From the NCBI GenBank assembly GCA_036873135.1, contig JAPTYO010000007.1, positions 27,944,763-28,008,762 of the forward strand: 64,000 nucleotides of DNA, given 5' to 3'. The translations under genes were made by a program, and so were the position numbers. The notes under the pieces were generated by a model. That model saw only the letters and a program-made list of their open reading frames with translations, did not search any database and was not told where the DNA came from. This stretch comes from Clarkia xantiana subsp. parviflora. Taxonomy: Eukaryota; Streptophyta; Magnoliopsida; Myrtales; Onagraceae. Each line of letters opens with the position of its first letter. The stretch's first letter is position 1. Shown piece by piece: positions 11,424-22,655 of this stretch.

Positions 11424-12826
11424 TCTCTCTCTATCTCTCGCCGGCGGGACTTGTTCTGTTGACGCGGTTTTATAATGTATGACGATGGGAAACAAATGGA
11501 TAGGCATTACTTTCAAACAAGGAAGTAAATAAATATATTAGATTTAGTTCCGCGAATCGTTGTCACTTTCCGCCCTTTTTTTTATTGCTTATTTAATAAT
11601 AATAATTCTTAATTTCCTCCCAAAAACAAAGTTGTTAACGATCTCTTCTTCTCTTCGGGCCTCTAGGATTCATTGGTGGCTCCGCGCCGCCCCCGCCCTC
11701 TACCATCTGGTGGGTCCCATATACAATGGGTCCTACCATATGTTAAAGGCGGGGGCATACCACTGAGCTAAAGAATTATTTTTCCAGTACCAACAAATGT
11801 TGACTTTACTATCCTACTCTGTTAAATTAAATATTGAAAAATCGATGATATGAGCACATGTACTATTAAAATAGAACTAAGGGTATACGTAAATATGATA
11901 TAGTTTAGGGTTTAGGGGGTAAGTAGTATAGATCAATAGTTGAGGGGGTTAGTAGTATTATGTTTTAAAGATAAGCAAAAGAACTAGCAAAAAACGATCG
12001 ATGATGAATTGAGAAAGTACTTCCCCACGTTCTTCTTCTTCTTCTCTTCTCCCTCATTCTTCATGAAATCTATCTCTCTCTCCTGAATTCAATATGAATT
12101 TTCTCTCCTAATTTGTTAGGAATCGATTTACGTTCGTAACAGCACATGAGGCTTCTCAATTTTGTGGAAAGTAACCTAAATGGTACATCAACTATAGGAG
12201 TTTGTAAAATTGTGATTTTATGGGTCACTCATAACTCAATTCACCTAATTATATATAGAGCTAGCATGAATCTTAATCAATACGAACCCTTACTCAGTCT
12301 GGCTAATCAAAATAATAGACTGGTCATGAGTCAGGAGGAGAGCGCCTTGATCCAAGCTAGGATCAAAGATGATCTCACATATCAAATGACCAGGTCTGGC
12401 TAGGCTAGGCTAGGCTAGGCTCGGGTGGGACACACACTAACTAGGTAAACTGAGTCATTGATGGCTCATAAATTACACTTTGAACAAGTGAGATACCAAA
12501 TAATCAGAGATGATAATTTAGGTACCAAAACAAAAAATCCCCTATAATTGAGGTACCGTTTAAGGAGAACTAGTCCAGGGTTAGGACTTGCCCCAGGGGA
12601 ATAAATAAATTGGTGAAAACGAAAACACTTTTCTTGGCCTAAATAAAATTCCTTCTTTTGCAGGTCCAACCTTTACCTAACTGTATATATAATATATATT
12701 GCAGCTGCATTTTGTTCTTCGTTGCAACTTCTAGTCAGTAATCACAGCCCTATTGAGGGAAAGGGTAAACACAGTAAACAAGTTGAAGCAAGCATTATAT
12801 ATCAGGATTAAAGTCAATTTGATCAT
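11424..12826. other. intergenic region between small protein gene and APK3
   Basis: No supported gene. Contents: a GC-rich patch at 11650-11760, a GTTTAGGGTTTAGGGGG telomere-like motif near 11905-11922, a CT-rich stretch at 12028-12085, and a short GGCTA pentanucleotide array at about 12395-12424. The last ~100 bases should include the APK3 3' UTR. Confidence 0.5.
12395..12424 (+). repeat. GGCTA pentanucleotide microsatellite
   Basis: About five consecutive GGCTA units, ending in GGCTCGGG. Simple-sequence repeat; no function inferred. Confidence 0.85.
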
Positions 12827-14114
12827 TCATTTATCTTCAAGGAAACCCTTCTCCTCCAAGTAATTCACTACTTTGCCTGCCATGGCAACCGGTGTCGGGC
12901 AAACTCCGTCGCTCTGTGATAATTCTATCTGACAAGTGAAACCATACGATTTCATCAACCAATGTCGTCTTCAACAATAAGAAATCGTGAAAATGTAAGC
13001 TCTTGATACTCGAAAACATACCTCACATTTCAACGGTGGTTCGTAAGGATCATCTATCCCGGTGAAACCTGAAAGTTAGTCAAAACAGCAAAAACAAGAC
13101 ATTCATACATCATCAGATGATGGTTTTCAAGACTGGGATGCTATAAACATAACCGTGAGACAAATCGAGGAAATTTATCTTCTTTTGAATGGGAAATGGA
13201 ACTTAGAAACATGCATTGGGAGCTAACCTTTAATCTTTCCGGAGCGTGCAAGCTTGTAGAGGCCCTTTGCATCTCTTGCTTCGCATAATTCTAGAGGCAT
13301 GTTCATGAAAACCTGCATAATACGATACAAATTACTTTTTTTTCCCGGGTTCAGTTTGAGGCATTGTATCAACATCAGAATCCTTAAACTTGCCTCAATA
13401 AAACTTTCATCTGAGAGCATTGCACGGCAAGCATCACGGTCTTTCCTATATGGGGATATTAAGCTAGCAATGCATATTAACCCAGAATCCGCAAAAAGCT
13501 TGGCTACTTCACCTATACGTAATCAAGTTCGGGAGGGAAAATCAATAAAATGAATCAGATGTTCCCTGAACATATATCTAAAAGAAACTTGTTATTGACA
13601 AATAAACTTACCAACCCTTCGTATGTTCTCAGTTCGATCTTCTACTTTGAAGCCGAGATCCCTGTTTAGTCCATGCCGAAGATTATCTCCATCAAGAACA
13701 TAAGAAAGCTTCCCCTTGCAGTGAAGTTCTCTACTTAATGAGCACGCCAATGTGCTTTTCCCTGAAGAATTTCATATTTTGGCAGAAAAAGTTCAGAAGC
13801 AAAGATTAAGCCAACTCGTTAAGGAAAACTTCAGAAACCCGAAATCAAGCAGAAGAAACTTGTTAATCCTCTCCCTTGATCTATATTAGCAAATATACTA
13901 CTATATGCGGATATTTAATCACAACTCAGGATTTCATCACTGAAAAAACATTACAAACATAATTGGAGCACCCGGGATGAGAAATCGTACCTGATCCACT
14001 GAGGCCTGTTATCCACACAACACATCCCTTCTGGTTAAGAAGCTTCTGCCTTTCAGTCTTCCCAACAGGACACTCGTGCCAAAATATGTTTGTGCTAGCT
14101 CCCAAAGTAGACAT
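12827..14114 (-). CDS. APK3: adenylyl-sulfate kinase, cytosolic APK3-type
   Basis: Six minus-strand coding exons: 13991-14114, 13612-13761, 13394-13512, 13228-13312, 13022-13068 and 12827-12928, giving 208 residues. The enzyme phosphorylates adenosine 5'-phosphosulfate to PAPS, the sulfate donor for sulfotransferases. Visible motifs are the P-loop GLSGSGKS (about 37-44, split by intron 1), [10 protein letters not shown], the active-site region [32 protein letters not shown], and the C-terminal EEKGFLED. The N terminus ([20 protein letters not shown]) is short with no transit peptide and resembles the cytosolic APK3 class. Intron 3 has a GC donor (GAG|gcaagt at 13393-13392); the downstream acceptor is normal, and using it gives the conserved FIE-VFMN junction. 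Confidence 0.93.
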
Positions 14115-14142
14115 CGAAAACGAGTCTAATCTCCTTCACTGC

Positions 14143-14942
14143 CTATGTATGAAAGTCCATGTAGCAGTTTCATTAACTGAGAATCAATTCTAATTTTGAA
14201 AAATTTACTGTCTATAGCAGACTAAATACATTCAGTTGTTTATGCTAGCAGCAGCATTATTTGTTAACCATGCAAATATCACAATACTGCAAAGCACGGT
14301 TGATTACTAAAAACAACCAAAATTCAGCGTGATAATTTCTCTAAATTAAAAAGCTTTATGCCCTGCGAAAATTATGGCTCTTTCTAGTTTCTACCAATCA
14401 GAGATTGAAAAATGTTTCTACGAATCGAATCCAAACAACCACCCAGTAATTCTTGTGAAAAATCAGTTAATCGTAGTAAAGCACAATGATCAGAAACAAT
14501 GCAACCAACATGCAATCGCACTTGCAGAGAGTAATTAACCGAATAAATATCGATCTCAACATGGATACATTCAACAGAGGGTAGCAGCAGCATTATTTGT
14601 TAAGTATACAAAGATCACATTTCACAATTCACAGTGCTGCAAAGCACGGTTGATTACTAAAAACAACCAAAATTCAGCGTGCTAATTTCTCTAAAGCTTT
14701 ATGCCCTAAGAGAAGTACGGCTCTTTTTGGTTTAAACCAATCAGAGCTTCAACAATGTTCATACGGAATCGAATCCGAACGGCCCAGCAATTCCTCGCGA
14801 AAAAAAAGTTAATCGCAGTAAAGCACTATGATCAGAAACAATGCAATCAACATGCAATCGCGATTGCAGAGAGTAATTAGCAGAATAATGATCGATCTAA
14901 ACCTCGACATCGAACGGAGATCAGTTGGGTACCTGAATCAAC
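14143..14942 (-). other. probable 5'-UTR intron of APK3
   Basis: Upstream of the APK3 start, the minus strand shows a good donor (GATTCAG|gtaccc, donor at 14942-14941) and an acceptor (catacatag|GCAGTG, exon resuming at 14142). This would give an ~800-bp leader intron, with the first leader exon above 14943. The intron contains the two tandem copies described separately. RNA evidence is needed; the call rests on splice consensus and the lack of coding potential. Confidence 0.5.
14248..14916. repeat. tandem duplication (~320 bp x 2) in the APK3 leader
   Basis: Copy 1 (about 14248-14563) and copy 2 (about 14583-14916) both begin GCAGCAGCATTATTTGTTAA. They share, in order, the AAAGCACGGTTGATTACTAA block, TTATGCCCT, ACCAATCAGAG and GATCAGAAACAATGCAA. 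Small substitutions and indels separate them, so the duplication is not very recent. Confidence 0.85.
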
Positions 14943-15091
14943 CGATTCTTCTTCTTCTGCGACTCGAGGAAGGAAGAAGAATAGAATTAACTTATAATAA
15001 TACACCTGAAGAGTGTGAACGGAACTTTGGGATTAACGGAATGAAGAGCGGATCCAATTTAAGGGAATTGAATGCCATTGAAGGTTTCTGA

Positions 15092-15909
15092 GCTTAATTT
15101 CCCAAGGAATGAATGTAGACGCGCCTAGCGTGCAGTTGCAGAGCTTTAGCTTTGGATTTACGTTTTTTCTTCCTTTTTTTTTTTTTTTTTTTTTTTTTTT
15201 CTTTTGTGGACTTGGCGCGTTTTTAGTTCATCACGCGACGAACAGTCAAGATGCGACGAGGCCGACAAGGTCATCTTTCTCTTACACGTGGCGACGTGGC
15301 GTCCATCTCTTCTTCCTCTCCGGAAGGTCATATGACGTACACTAATTTGCTCAATTTGTTTTACACCCCTATGCTTTCTGTAATCTGTATGATGCACCAC
15401 AAACTTAATGTTTGCAGATAAAATGAGCACTTCTATTTGGAAGAATTTTCAATCACTCTGTGTGTGGAGTGAAGATGATACGATTCATTGCAATCGAATA
15501 ATTGTTTAACTAAGTTGCATTTGCAGCGCATCGTGTCGGGTGACTTACCAAATAATATGTATAATTAACAAACTAATATTTGATGAAATATATACTGACT
15601 ATTTGTAATATGTTGAAACACTATTTTAAAATAGAATATCAGTCTAAAATTCGAAAAAATAAACGAAAAACTGAAAATTTTGAACCATAAAATACAATTG
15701 CGTAAATTCACAAATAAATTTTAGGTGCTCGTACCGCATATTACATTTGGTCGTCGGATCCGTGTCAAGCGACTGTTCTTCAACAGATATGGCTTCGATG
15801 AGCACCGGCGATATCTCGTCGTAGATAGAGATGGCTCTGCCACGGAGACTATCAGCCGACCGTACCGCCTGGTATCTTCGTTCGCCCGCTCCGCGTCAAG
15901 TATCTCTTA
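15092..15909. other. intergenic region upstream of APK3
   Basis: Contains the APK3 promoter side, a T homopolymer at about 15174-15200 and a GC-richer segment at 15230-15330. Short frames here have no domain similarity that I recognise and are probably chance. Confidence 0.5.
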
Positions 15910-16205
15910 AAAATCAGCGCAATTTTAATTTCGATTAATTACATACATTGAATTTTGAACGATCCGAAATTTTAATTAAGATTAATTGCATACACTGAAT
16001 ATTAAACGATTCGAAGTCAGAGAAATTTAATTGCGATTAATTGCATACATTGAATCTTGAACGATTCGAAGTCAGAGAAAATTTAATTGCGATTAATTGC
16101 ATACATTGAATCTTGAACGGTCCGAAATTTTAATTGCGATTAATTGTATACATTGAATCTTGAACGGTTCGAAATCAGCGAAAATTTAATTGTGATTAAT
16201 TGCGG
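15910..16205 (+). repeat. minisatellite, ~60-bp units, about five copies
   Basis: Units share the core GATTAATTGCATACATTGAA followed by TCTTGAACGATTCGAA and AAATTTAATTGCGATT, with indels between copies. Two middle copies are nearly identical, and the outer copies are more diverged. Confidence 0.85.
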
Positions 16206-16970
16206 CAACTTAAAAACTCTCAGCTCCCTAGTGCATTCAATGTTATGCAGTTAATCATTAGCTCAATTGTCATAAATGCATCCATTAACATAAAAAACAA
16301 AATTTTCAACTCCACGTTCACTCTGTTATTATCTTTCCTTCAGAAATTATAATATATATATAGATTTTTTGCAATCGACATAGATTTCTTTATTTTATTA
16401 TTAAATAAACTATATACATATAAATGTATAGGTAAATAAAGTATCGAAAAAACATAATCTTGAATATGTTTTTATTTTGTGATAAACTCCCCGAATTTCA
16501 CTATGTGCTTTAGACATCAAATAATAAATAGATGATAATGATATTAATCTATATTTATAATATATCTACTATATTATATTAATTCGGCACCGGAAGCCCT
16601 CTGACTGACACGTGGACAGTTTGTCCTGTCACCGTTTCCTAATTTAGTTGGAATTTAATAGGGGTTCTATAAATTTAGATACAAAATATTGATTAATTGA
16701 AAATTAAGAAGTCTTTTTATCTCCTAATTTGGTCTATATGCAATTTAAAGAAACAATTTAATTAAAAGTTTCCATTTAAATAGTAATTCTATACAGTTTG
16801 GTTCCGGAAGACCGTAGGCCGCCACGTAAGTAATACATATATGGAATAAAAAATAAAGCAAATATATTATATATATAATGATCGTTGATCATAAACCTAG
16901 AAATATTGAGAAAAAAAAAAGAAAGTAAAAAAACTTTAGAATATTATATGAATAAATTATCATTGCTAGG

Positions 16971-17657
16971 TAGGGCTGAGCATGGGACAGATGGGCGGGC
17001 TTTTTCTAGAAAATTGCCCAAGCCCTAAAACTAGGGCCACTTAATGGCTGTCCCGAGCCCTATCCCGAGCCCTAGCTAGTAGGAAAAGGCCCGCCCGTCA
17101 CGGGCCTACAGGGACTAGGGACAAATGGGACAAACCCAAATTCCCATCCAAGTTCAAAAAAAATAAAAAAAAATCATACTCAATTTACTTAAACCATAAC
17201 CAATCATAGAACAACAACAAAGTTCATCACATACTACAAAGTTCACCATAAAACACCAAAATCACTCAGAACACCAAGTTCAACACATAACTTGGTTCTC
17301 CAAAATAGTTCACCAATGACTCCAAAACTAAGTTTTACCAAGACTCTAACACAAAGTCACCAACAATCTGACATAACAAGTTATAAATACAAATCCCAGA
17401 TCAAATGGAACTTCAACCCGAGCCATCACTAAAGGTTAACTTAACTAACTATAGTTTATAGCTGATTAGTTAGCAAAAAGGGACGGGACGGGTCTTTCGG
17501 GACTTCGTAAAAAATCCCTAGCCCTAGCCCTATCCCTAGTTGAGAAGAAAAGTCCCGCCCATTAGGGCTTGGGTACATTTTTGGGACGGGCTTTTTGGGA
17601 CGGGCTAGGGCGGGACGGGCGGGATTTTGAGCCTATCGGGATATTTGCTCACCCCTA
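16971..17657. mobile_element. hAT-type MITE with 8-bp target duplication
   Basis: The termini TAGGGCTGAGCA and TGCTCACCCCTA form a 12-base terminal inverted repeat with one mismatch. They are flanked by the identical 8-bp duplication TTGCTAGG at 16963-16970 and 17658-17665. The interior near both ends is rich in GGGCGGGC / GGGACGGGC motifs. TIR type and 8-bp duplication assign it to the hAT superfamily. No transposase is present. It is nested in the Helitron. Confidence 0.92.
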
Positions 17658-17833
17658 TTGCTAGGAGTTCAAACCCTAGAATATAGTATACATATTAGTA
17701 TAAGTAGCCGCAGTAATAAAAATAAACAACAATATATACAATTTATAATTTTTTGGCCAAAATCAAATATAAACATAATATTTTTACTATTTATGTTTAA
17801 ATTCTCCATCTATTAACTAACATATACAAACAG

Positions 17834-18590
17834 GTGAATCCTGGGGCACGGCAAACTGCAGTTTGGCAAAGTACGGTTTTCGACCATGAAGAAATAGTAT
17901 TTAGAAGCATCAAAATTCACGAACATGAAGAAATCATTTATGGAAGTTGCCGGATATTTGAGTTGGAGAGTACACCATCCTCCAGCGAGGTGATTAGATT
18001 TCAGACGACTATTTATCCTAAGACAAGGTTAGTTAATAGCTTAATAAATCTTAATTAGGTTATTATTAGCTTGATTGTTATCATAAATTCGTAAGAATAT
18101 GTGGCTGTGGTATGATTGGTAGACAATCACTAAAGAAGAGAGTTGTTTTGATTCTGATTAAGGGCTCAGAAGGGTCAGGGTCAATGGCGATGAGTCACCA
18201 CCGTCAGACTCTTGGGCGTGGAGGAAGTAAGGACAAAACCTTATTAAAGGGTCAATCTTCAAGGTAATTAAATTAGTTAAGCTGTAACTATTAAGGTTTA
18301 TTGTAATATATATATATATATAATTCTTAAAGGAAAAATATATAGCTACCACCACTACTGCTGATGTTTTGAAGCTGGGTTTGTACAATGACATACATCC
18401 ACGAAAGATGTCGTATAAGTTATCTATTTTCTTAATCGTACGTATAATATAATTAAGCTAATATTTTTCGTTCCTTTCTCAGTCTTTAGAAGCTCTAAGC
18501 AATCGTAAGTTAACAGAGGAAATGTGTAGCATGCAACCAAGCCACGATCATATGGTCGAAAAACACAAAGCCAAGTCGGAGATGTCTTGA
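17834..18590 (+). pseudogene. exon-like gene fragments inside the Helitron (family not recognised)
   Basis: Three or four short blocks with plausible splice borders: about 17834-18028 (frame VNPGARQTAVWQSTVFDHEE...), 18164-18262, 18345-18410 (TTTADVLKLGLYNDIHPRKM) and 18482-18590 (SLEALSNRKLTEEMCSM..., ending TGA). The last two join in phase across GT-AG. Blocks two and three do not join without a stop, so any captured gene is broken. Helitrons commonly capture host exons, and that is my inference here. I do not recognise the protein family. Confidence 0.35.
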
Positions 18591-20039
18591 ATAAAAGTAA
18601 GATTTTGACTCTTTATTTCAAGATTATGAGTTGTGCTAGGATGGTTTCTATAGATAAAGTTTCGGAGATAATTAATTATCATGAGTTGTGCTAGGATGGT
18701 TTCTATAAAACGATGAGAGTTTGGCTCCTGCACTGTATGCATGTTATGATTTGCTAAATATTGTATTTCATTGATATAATTAGTATGATTTCAAACAGTT
18801 TTCACCAGTGATATCATAAATACTTCAATTTTGATAAATTTGTAATATTGGTGCAATAGAGCTAACTGTGACTTTGCTATATAGTAAATCATTTTTGTGT
18901 CAAAATGCTGTTCTTAATAAGAAAATGTCAAAATTCTTATGTGTTGAGTTGATATTAGTAGATTTGTTTATTATGACAGTAATAATTTTGGTGTTTATTA
19001 AATGTATACATAGATGCAAGATGCATAAATTGTTCTATTCTGGAAGGTTATATATAAATGTTGGAGACATGGTGGACAATGCAAACAACAAGATAGAGCA
19101 GAAGAAGCGATAAAGGCATAATGTATTTTAAGGATCGGTGTTCTAAGCAAGCTCAAGAATCTCTGCATACTATGAAAGAGTAATTCAATGAATTATATCA
19201 CTAATTTTTATTAATACTTCATTATTATAACTACTACAATAATTTTCCAAATCTTAATTTTATCATTCCTATTTTTACAAATTTCTTTGATTTTTATTTT
19301 TATTTGATGGATATAATGTTGATTTGATTTGGATTATTTAATTAGGTTATCTGATTTGAATATATATTAGTGAAAATATTTGTACTTACTATTTACAATC
19401 TTTCATTTTAATTCATATGTCTTATTAAATTATCAGAATTCATGCGGAGCAAGAGCAATATAGCATGGATACCACCATGATGATTGTGGAATTTGTTTTG
19501 AACTACAAATTATGAAAATGAGAAAAAAAAATTAACTATATTTTTCTATTAATTTAATTTTATGAATTTTCTTTTGCTATCTGTTTTAACTATTAGGGTA
19601 ATTATTAAAATAGATAGATTTTTCAATATTATATACTTTAAATTATTGTTATCTTTCAAATCCAATTTGAACACATTTTAAATCTTAATTTATTTTTCAT
19701 AACTTTTTTTTTTCATGATAAACTCAATTTTTTACTTAAATTTTATTAGCTGCGTGGGTGCATTTTCTAAGTGATAAGTGTATGTTTTCCCAATCATAAT
19801 TTCCTAATTTAATTAGGGTTTTACAAGTTATATATAAAACATTAAGTAACTCCAAATTAGAAAAAATATATCTTATTTTAGTCTAAACTTAAAATAAAGA
19901 AAACATTTACATAAATAAATAAAGAAGTAAAATTTTCTATTTAATTGGTATATCTATACAATTTGATTGTGAAACCTTATAAGGTCGTCGCATAGGTGTT
20001 TTTATTTTTAATCAAATAATATATACAAATAAAATATAC

Positions 20040-20047
<8 letters not shown>

Positions 20048-20118
<71 letters not shown>
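20048..20118. repeat. (TA)n microsatellite
   Basis: About 70 bp of alternating T and A inside the Helitron. It creates long artificial Ile-Tyr open frames that are not genes. Confidence 0.95.
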
Positions 20119-20123
<5 letters not shown>

Positions 20124-20962
20124 CAACAAGGCCAATTGTGTATATATATTCGCGATATATAAATATAACATATTATATACAAATCTTACTACGACCAACT
20201 ATATAAATATAATATATATTATATAAATAATTAAAATATATAAACCTAGATAATAAATATAAAATATAAGTAACTGCAAATTAAGAAATATTTTTACCTC
20301 ATATTTTGATCTCTACATAAAATAAATAAAAAAATAATTAAAAAATTAATTTAGATAATATGTTTATACAGTTCGGCTATGAAAACTCCATAAGCCGCCA
20401 CGTAAATCATATATAAATTATTTTTTCCGTTAAATAAAATTTTCTAACTTTCTCATTCATTATAATTTAAATAACACCCCAATAGACACTTTATAAGAGT
20501 TATTATATTAGCTCAGTATATATATAGTAATTTAATATTATATTATATACATAAACCATCATTTAATTTAACCTTTCTGTTGAAGGAAAAAAAATCTCCT
20601 AATTAGTACGAAATAATTTTTTCACACAACGTTACATGGAATCTTTATTGATGGATATTTATGAATAAATTAATAAGTTATCTTCAAGTATACAAATTTG
20701 GAAACTAAAAAATAAATTTTATTTTTCATTGTTGTTTATATGTTGTATCAAAACAAATGATATATATATAATAATATTATTTTAGTACACAAAAAATATT
20801 ATTTTATATTTAAAAAGTGTTTTATAGATATTTATTTTATATGAATATAGATATAATGTATAAATAAATAAAATTTAATTTTATTTAAAAAAATATTTAA
20901 TTTTATTTATTATCTTTTTTATTTTGATATTTTTATCCGCGGTGCGCGGAGTTAGTAGCTAG

Positions 20963-21894
20963 TATTATATTAATTCGGCATCGGAAGCTCTCTGGCTGAC
21001 ACGTGGACAGTTTGCACTGTCACCGACAAGAAGCTAAAGAAGGTACTTGAAATTGACTGTACATAATAATTATTAAATATATTATTATTATACTTAAGCT
21101 TGATTGAATTCTTGAAATATGTTTTTTTTTCCCCATTTTTTTGACATGTATGTTGATCTATTTATTCATTCATACATAGGAATACGAGAGTCGCAGTGGA
21201 GCTAATCACAAGTATGGAACCAGCAGTGCGAAGCTTTTCTGCTCCCTTCGACCAAGTCAAACAAGATTACACTGTCCTGATTCGTCTTTCTTTCTCATAG
21301 TCCCAATTTGTTTTAACCAATTATGTTATAATAATAATAATTCGTTTCTTAGGACATTCTTAAGCTCATTAGCTTCTCAAGTGGTATCTATATATATCCC
21401 CGTCAACATCAAGGTGTATGCCAAGGTCGTGAATTTGGAAAGCTACCCCTAGACAAACTCACCCGCATGCTTGCTACAATATTCATTATAAAGGTAATTG
21501 GCCAATTGCAAATTGAACTGAACATTCAACATTTAGTCAAGGCAGTTTTATTTTTTATTTATAAATTTATATATTGAAGATCATTATGATACTACTTATC
21601 CCGCTCCTAATCATGTTTAAGAAGTAATGTCTTATTGGAATCTTCGTGGATAATTCATTTTAGTTATGTAAATATATATATATTTTTTTTTTGCTAAATA
21701 TATCAAGATTTTATAGACATCTTATTTCTTCATTATTTTTAAAGCTTCATACATTTTTTATTATTATGAAAGAAACAATGTGACTTTTCTAAAATTTCCA
21801 TCCATTCTCCGAATTTATAAAAACTCATAAATATATTACCTATTTAAACTTTAGGATACCCTAAAAGACTAAATCTTAAACCCACATGTAGATA

Positions 21895-21934
<40 letters not shown>

Positions 21935-22655
21935 CTGTATAAATAATTCTATTTTTATAGTGCTTAAAAAAATACATATTATAAATAACGTTATACTCAT
22001 TTATATAATAAAGTTAAAATGTTTTTGCTTTAAAACATAATTCTTAAACTATCAAATATATTATTTTATTTAAAAAATCAACATAATAATAATAATAATA
22101 TATAGGATCGATCAAGAAAATTTTATAATAATAACTAATTGTTGGTTCAATTAAAAAGCAACTAATATACTTTCCAACTTAACAAGCTAAATTTAAACAT
22201 TTCTTTCCACCACCATAGTCCCATTGCTTCACTTTTAAAAAAAAATTTAGGTATGAATCTTAAAACCTTGAAATTTCATAATTAATTTATTCACTCATGT
22301 GAATAATGTTAAATTACTAATAGATGTATACTAACTAATTTTAAATAAGAAAAAAAAAATAATTTTTTTTGGCCAAAAAAAAAAATATATCGACAAACAA
22401 AAATAATCAGAGGTTAAAATGTTAATTTTATATAAAAATGTAGATTATTTCACTATTAGGAAATATTTTAAATAATAGTTTGTATTAAATACTTTAATTA
22501 AATTAATGTATTATTATGAATTATAATTTTCTATAAAAAAATATTTAAATTTTCAAATAAATGCTGATATAGTTGCATATTCAATAAATTAAGACAACTT
22601 AATTTAGTTTTATTTAGAATTGTTATCCCGTGTGGTGCGCGCGGTTAGTGACTAG
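20963..22655 (+). mobile_element. second Helitron-like element, head-to-tail with the first
   Basis: It starts directly at the CTAG end of the first Helitron with TATTATATTAATTCGGCATC. This is homologous to the 5' end at 16572 onward, and both continue GGAAG..CTCTG.CTGACACGTGGACAGTTTG. It lacks the first ~7 bases (TCTACTA) of the first copy. The 3' end has a GC-rich imperfect hairpin (about 22628-22643) and CTAG|T at 22652-22655. The interior includes an AAT microsatellite (21898-21932) and two exon-like blocks near 21181-21300 and 21353-21495 without a recognised family. Confidence 0.65.

Larger units (their letters stand above)
16565..20962 (+). mobile_element. Helitron-like element (non-autonomous, ~4.4 kb)
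   Basis: The 5' end is A|TCTACTATATTATATTAATT (16564/16565). The 3' end has a perfect six-base-stem hairpin TCCGCG-gtg-CGCGGA (20936-20950), then eight bases and CTAG|T (20959-20962). TC start, sub-terminal hairpin, CTRR end and insertion between A and T are the Helitron hallmarks. No RepHel coding sequence is present. Inside lie an hAT MITE (16971-17657), exon-like pieces (17834-18590), a long TA repeat (20048-20118) and internal copies of the sub-terminal motif TATACAGTTTGG...CCGCCACGTAA (about 16788, 19949 and 20359), suggesting nested related elements. Confidence 0.75.

Noticed and set aside
11690..11775. A possible tRNA gene on the minus strand (TAGCTCAGTGGTA A-box-like word)
   Set aside because: No B box GGTTCGANNCC at the proper distance and no cloverleaf or acceptor stem could be drawn.
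15725..15910. Arg-rich 61-codon frame upstream of the minisatellite
   Set aside because: No recognised domain, no splice partners, and it ends in repeat sequence.
19977..20198. Open frame rich in Ile-Tyr on the minus strand
   Set aside because: It is produced by the TA microsatellite and has no other content.
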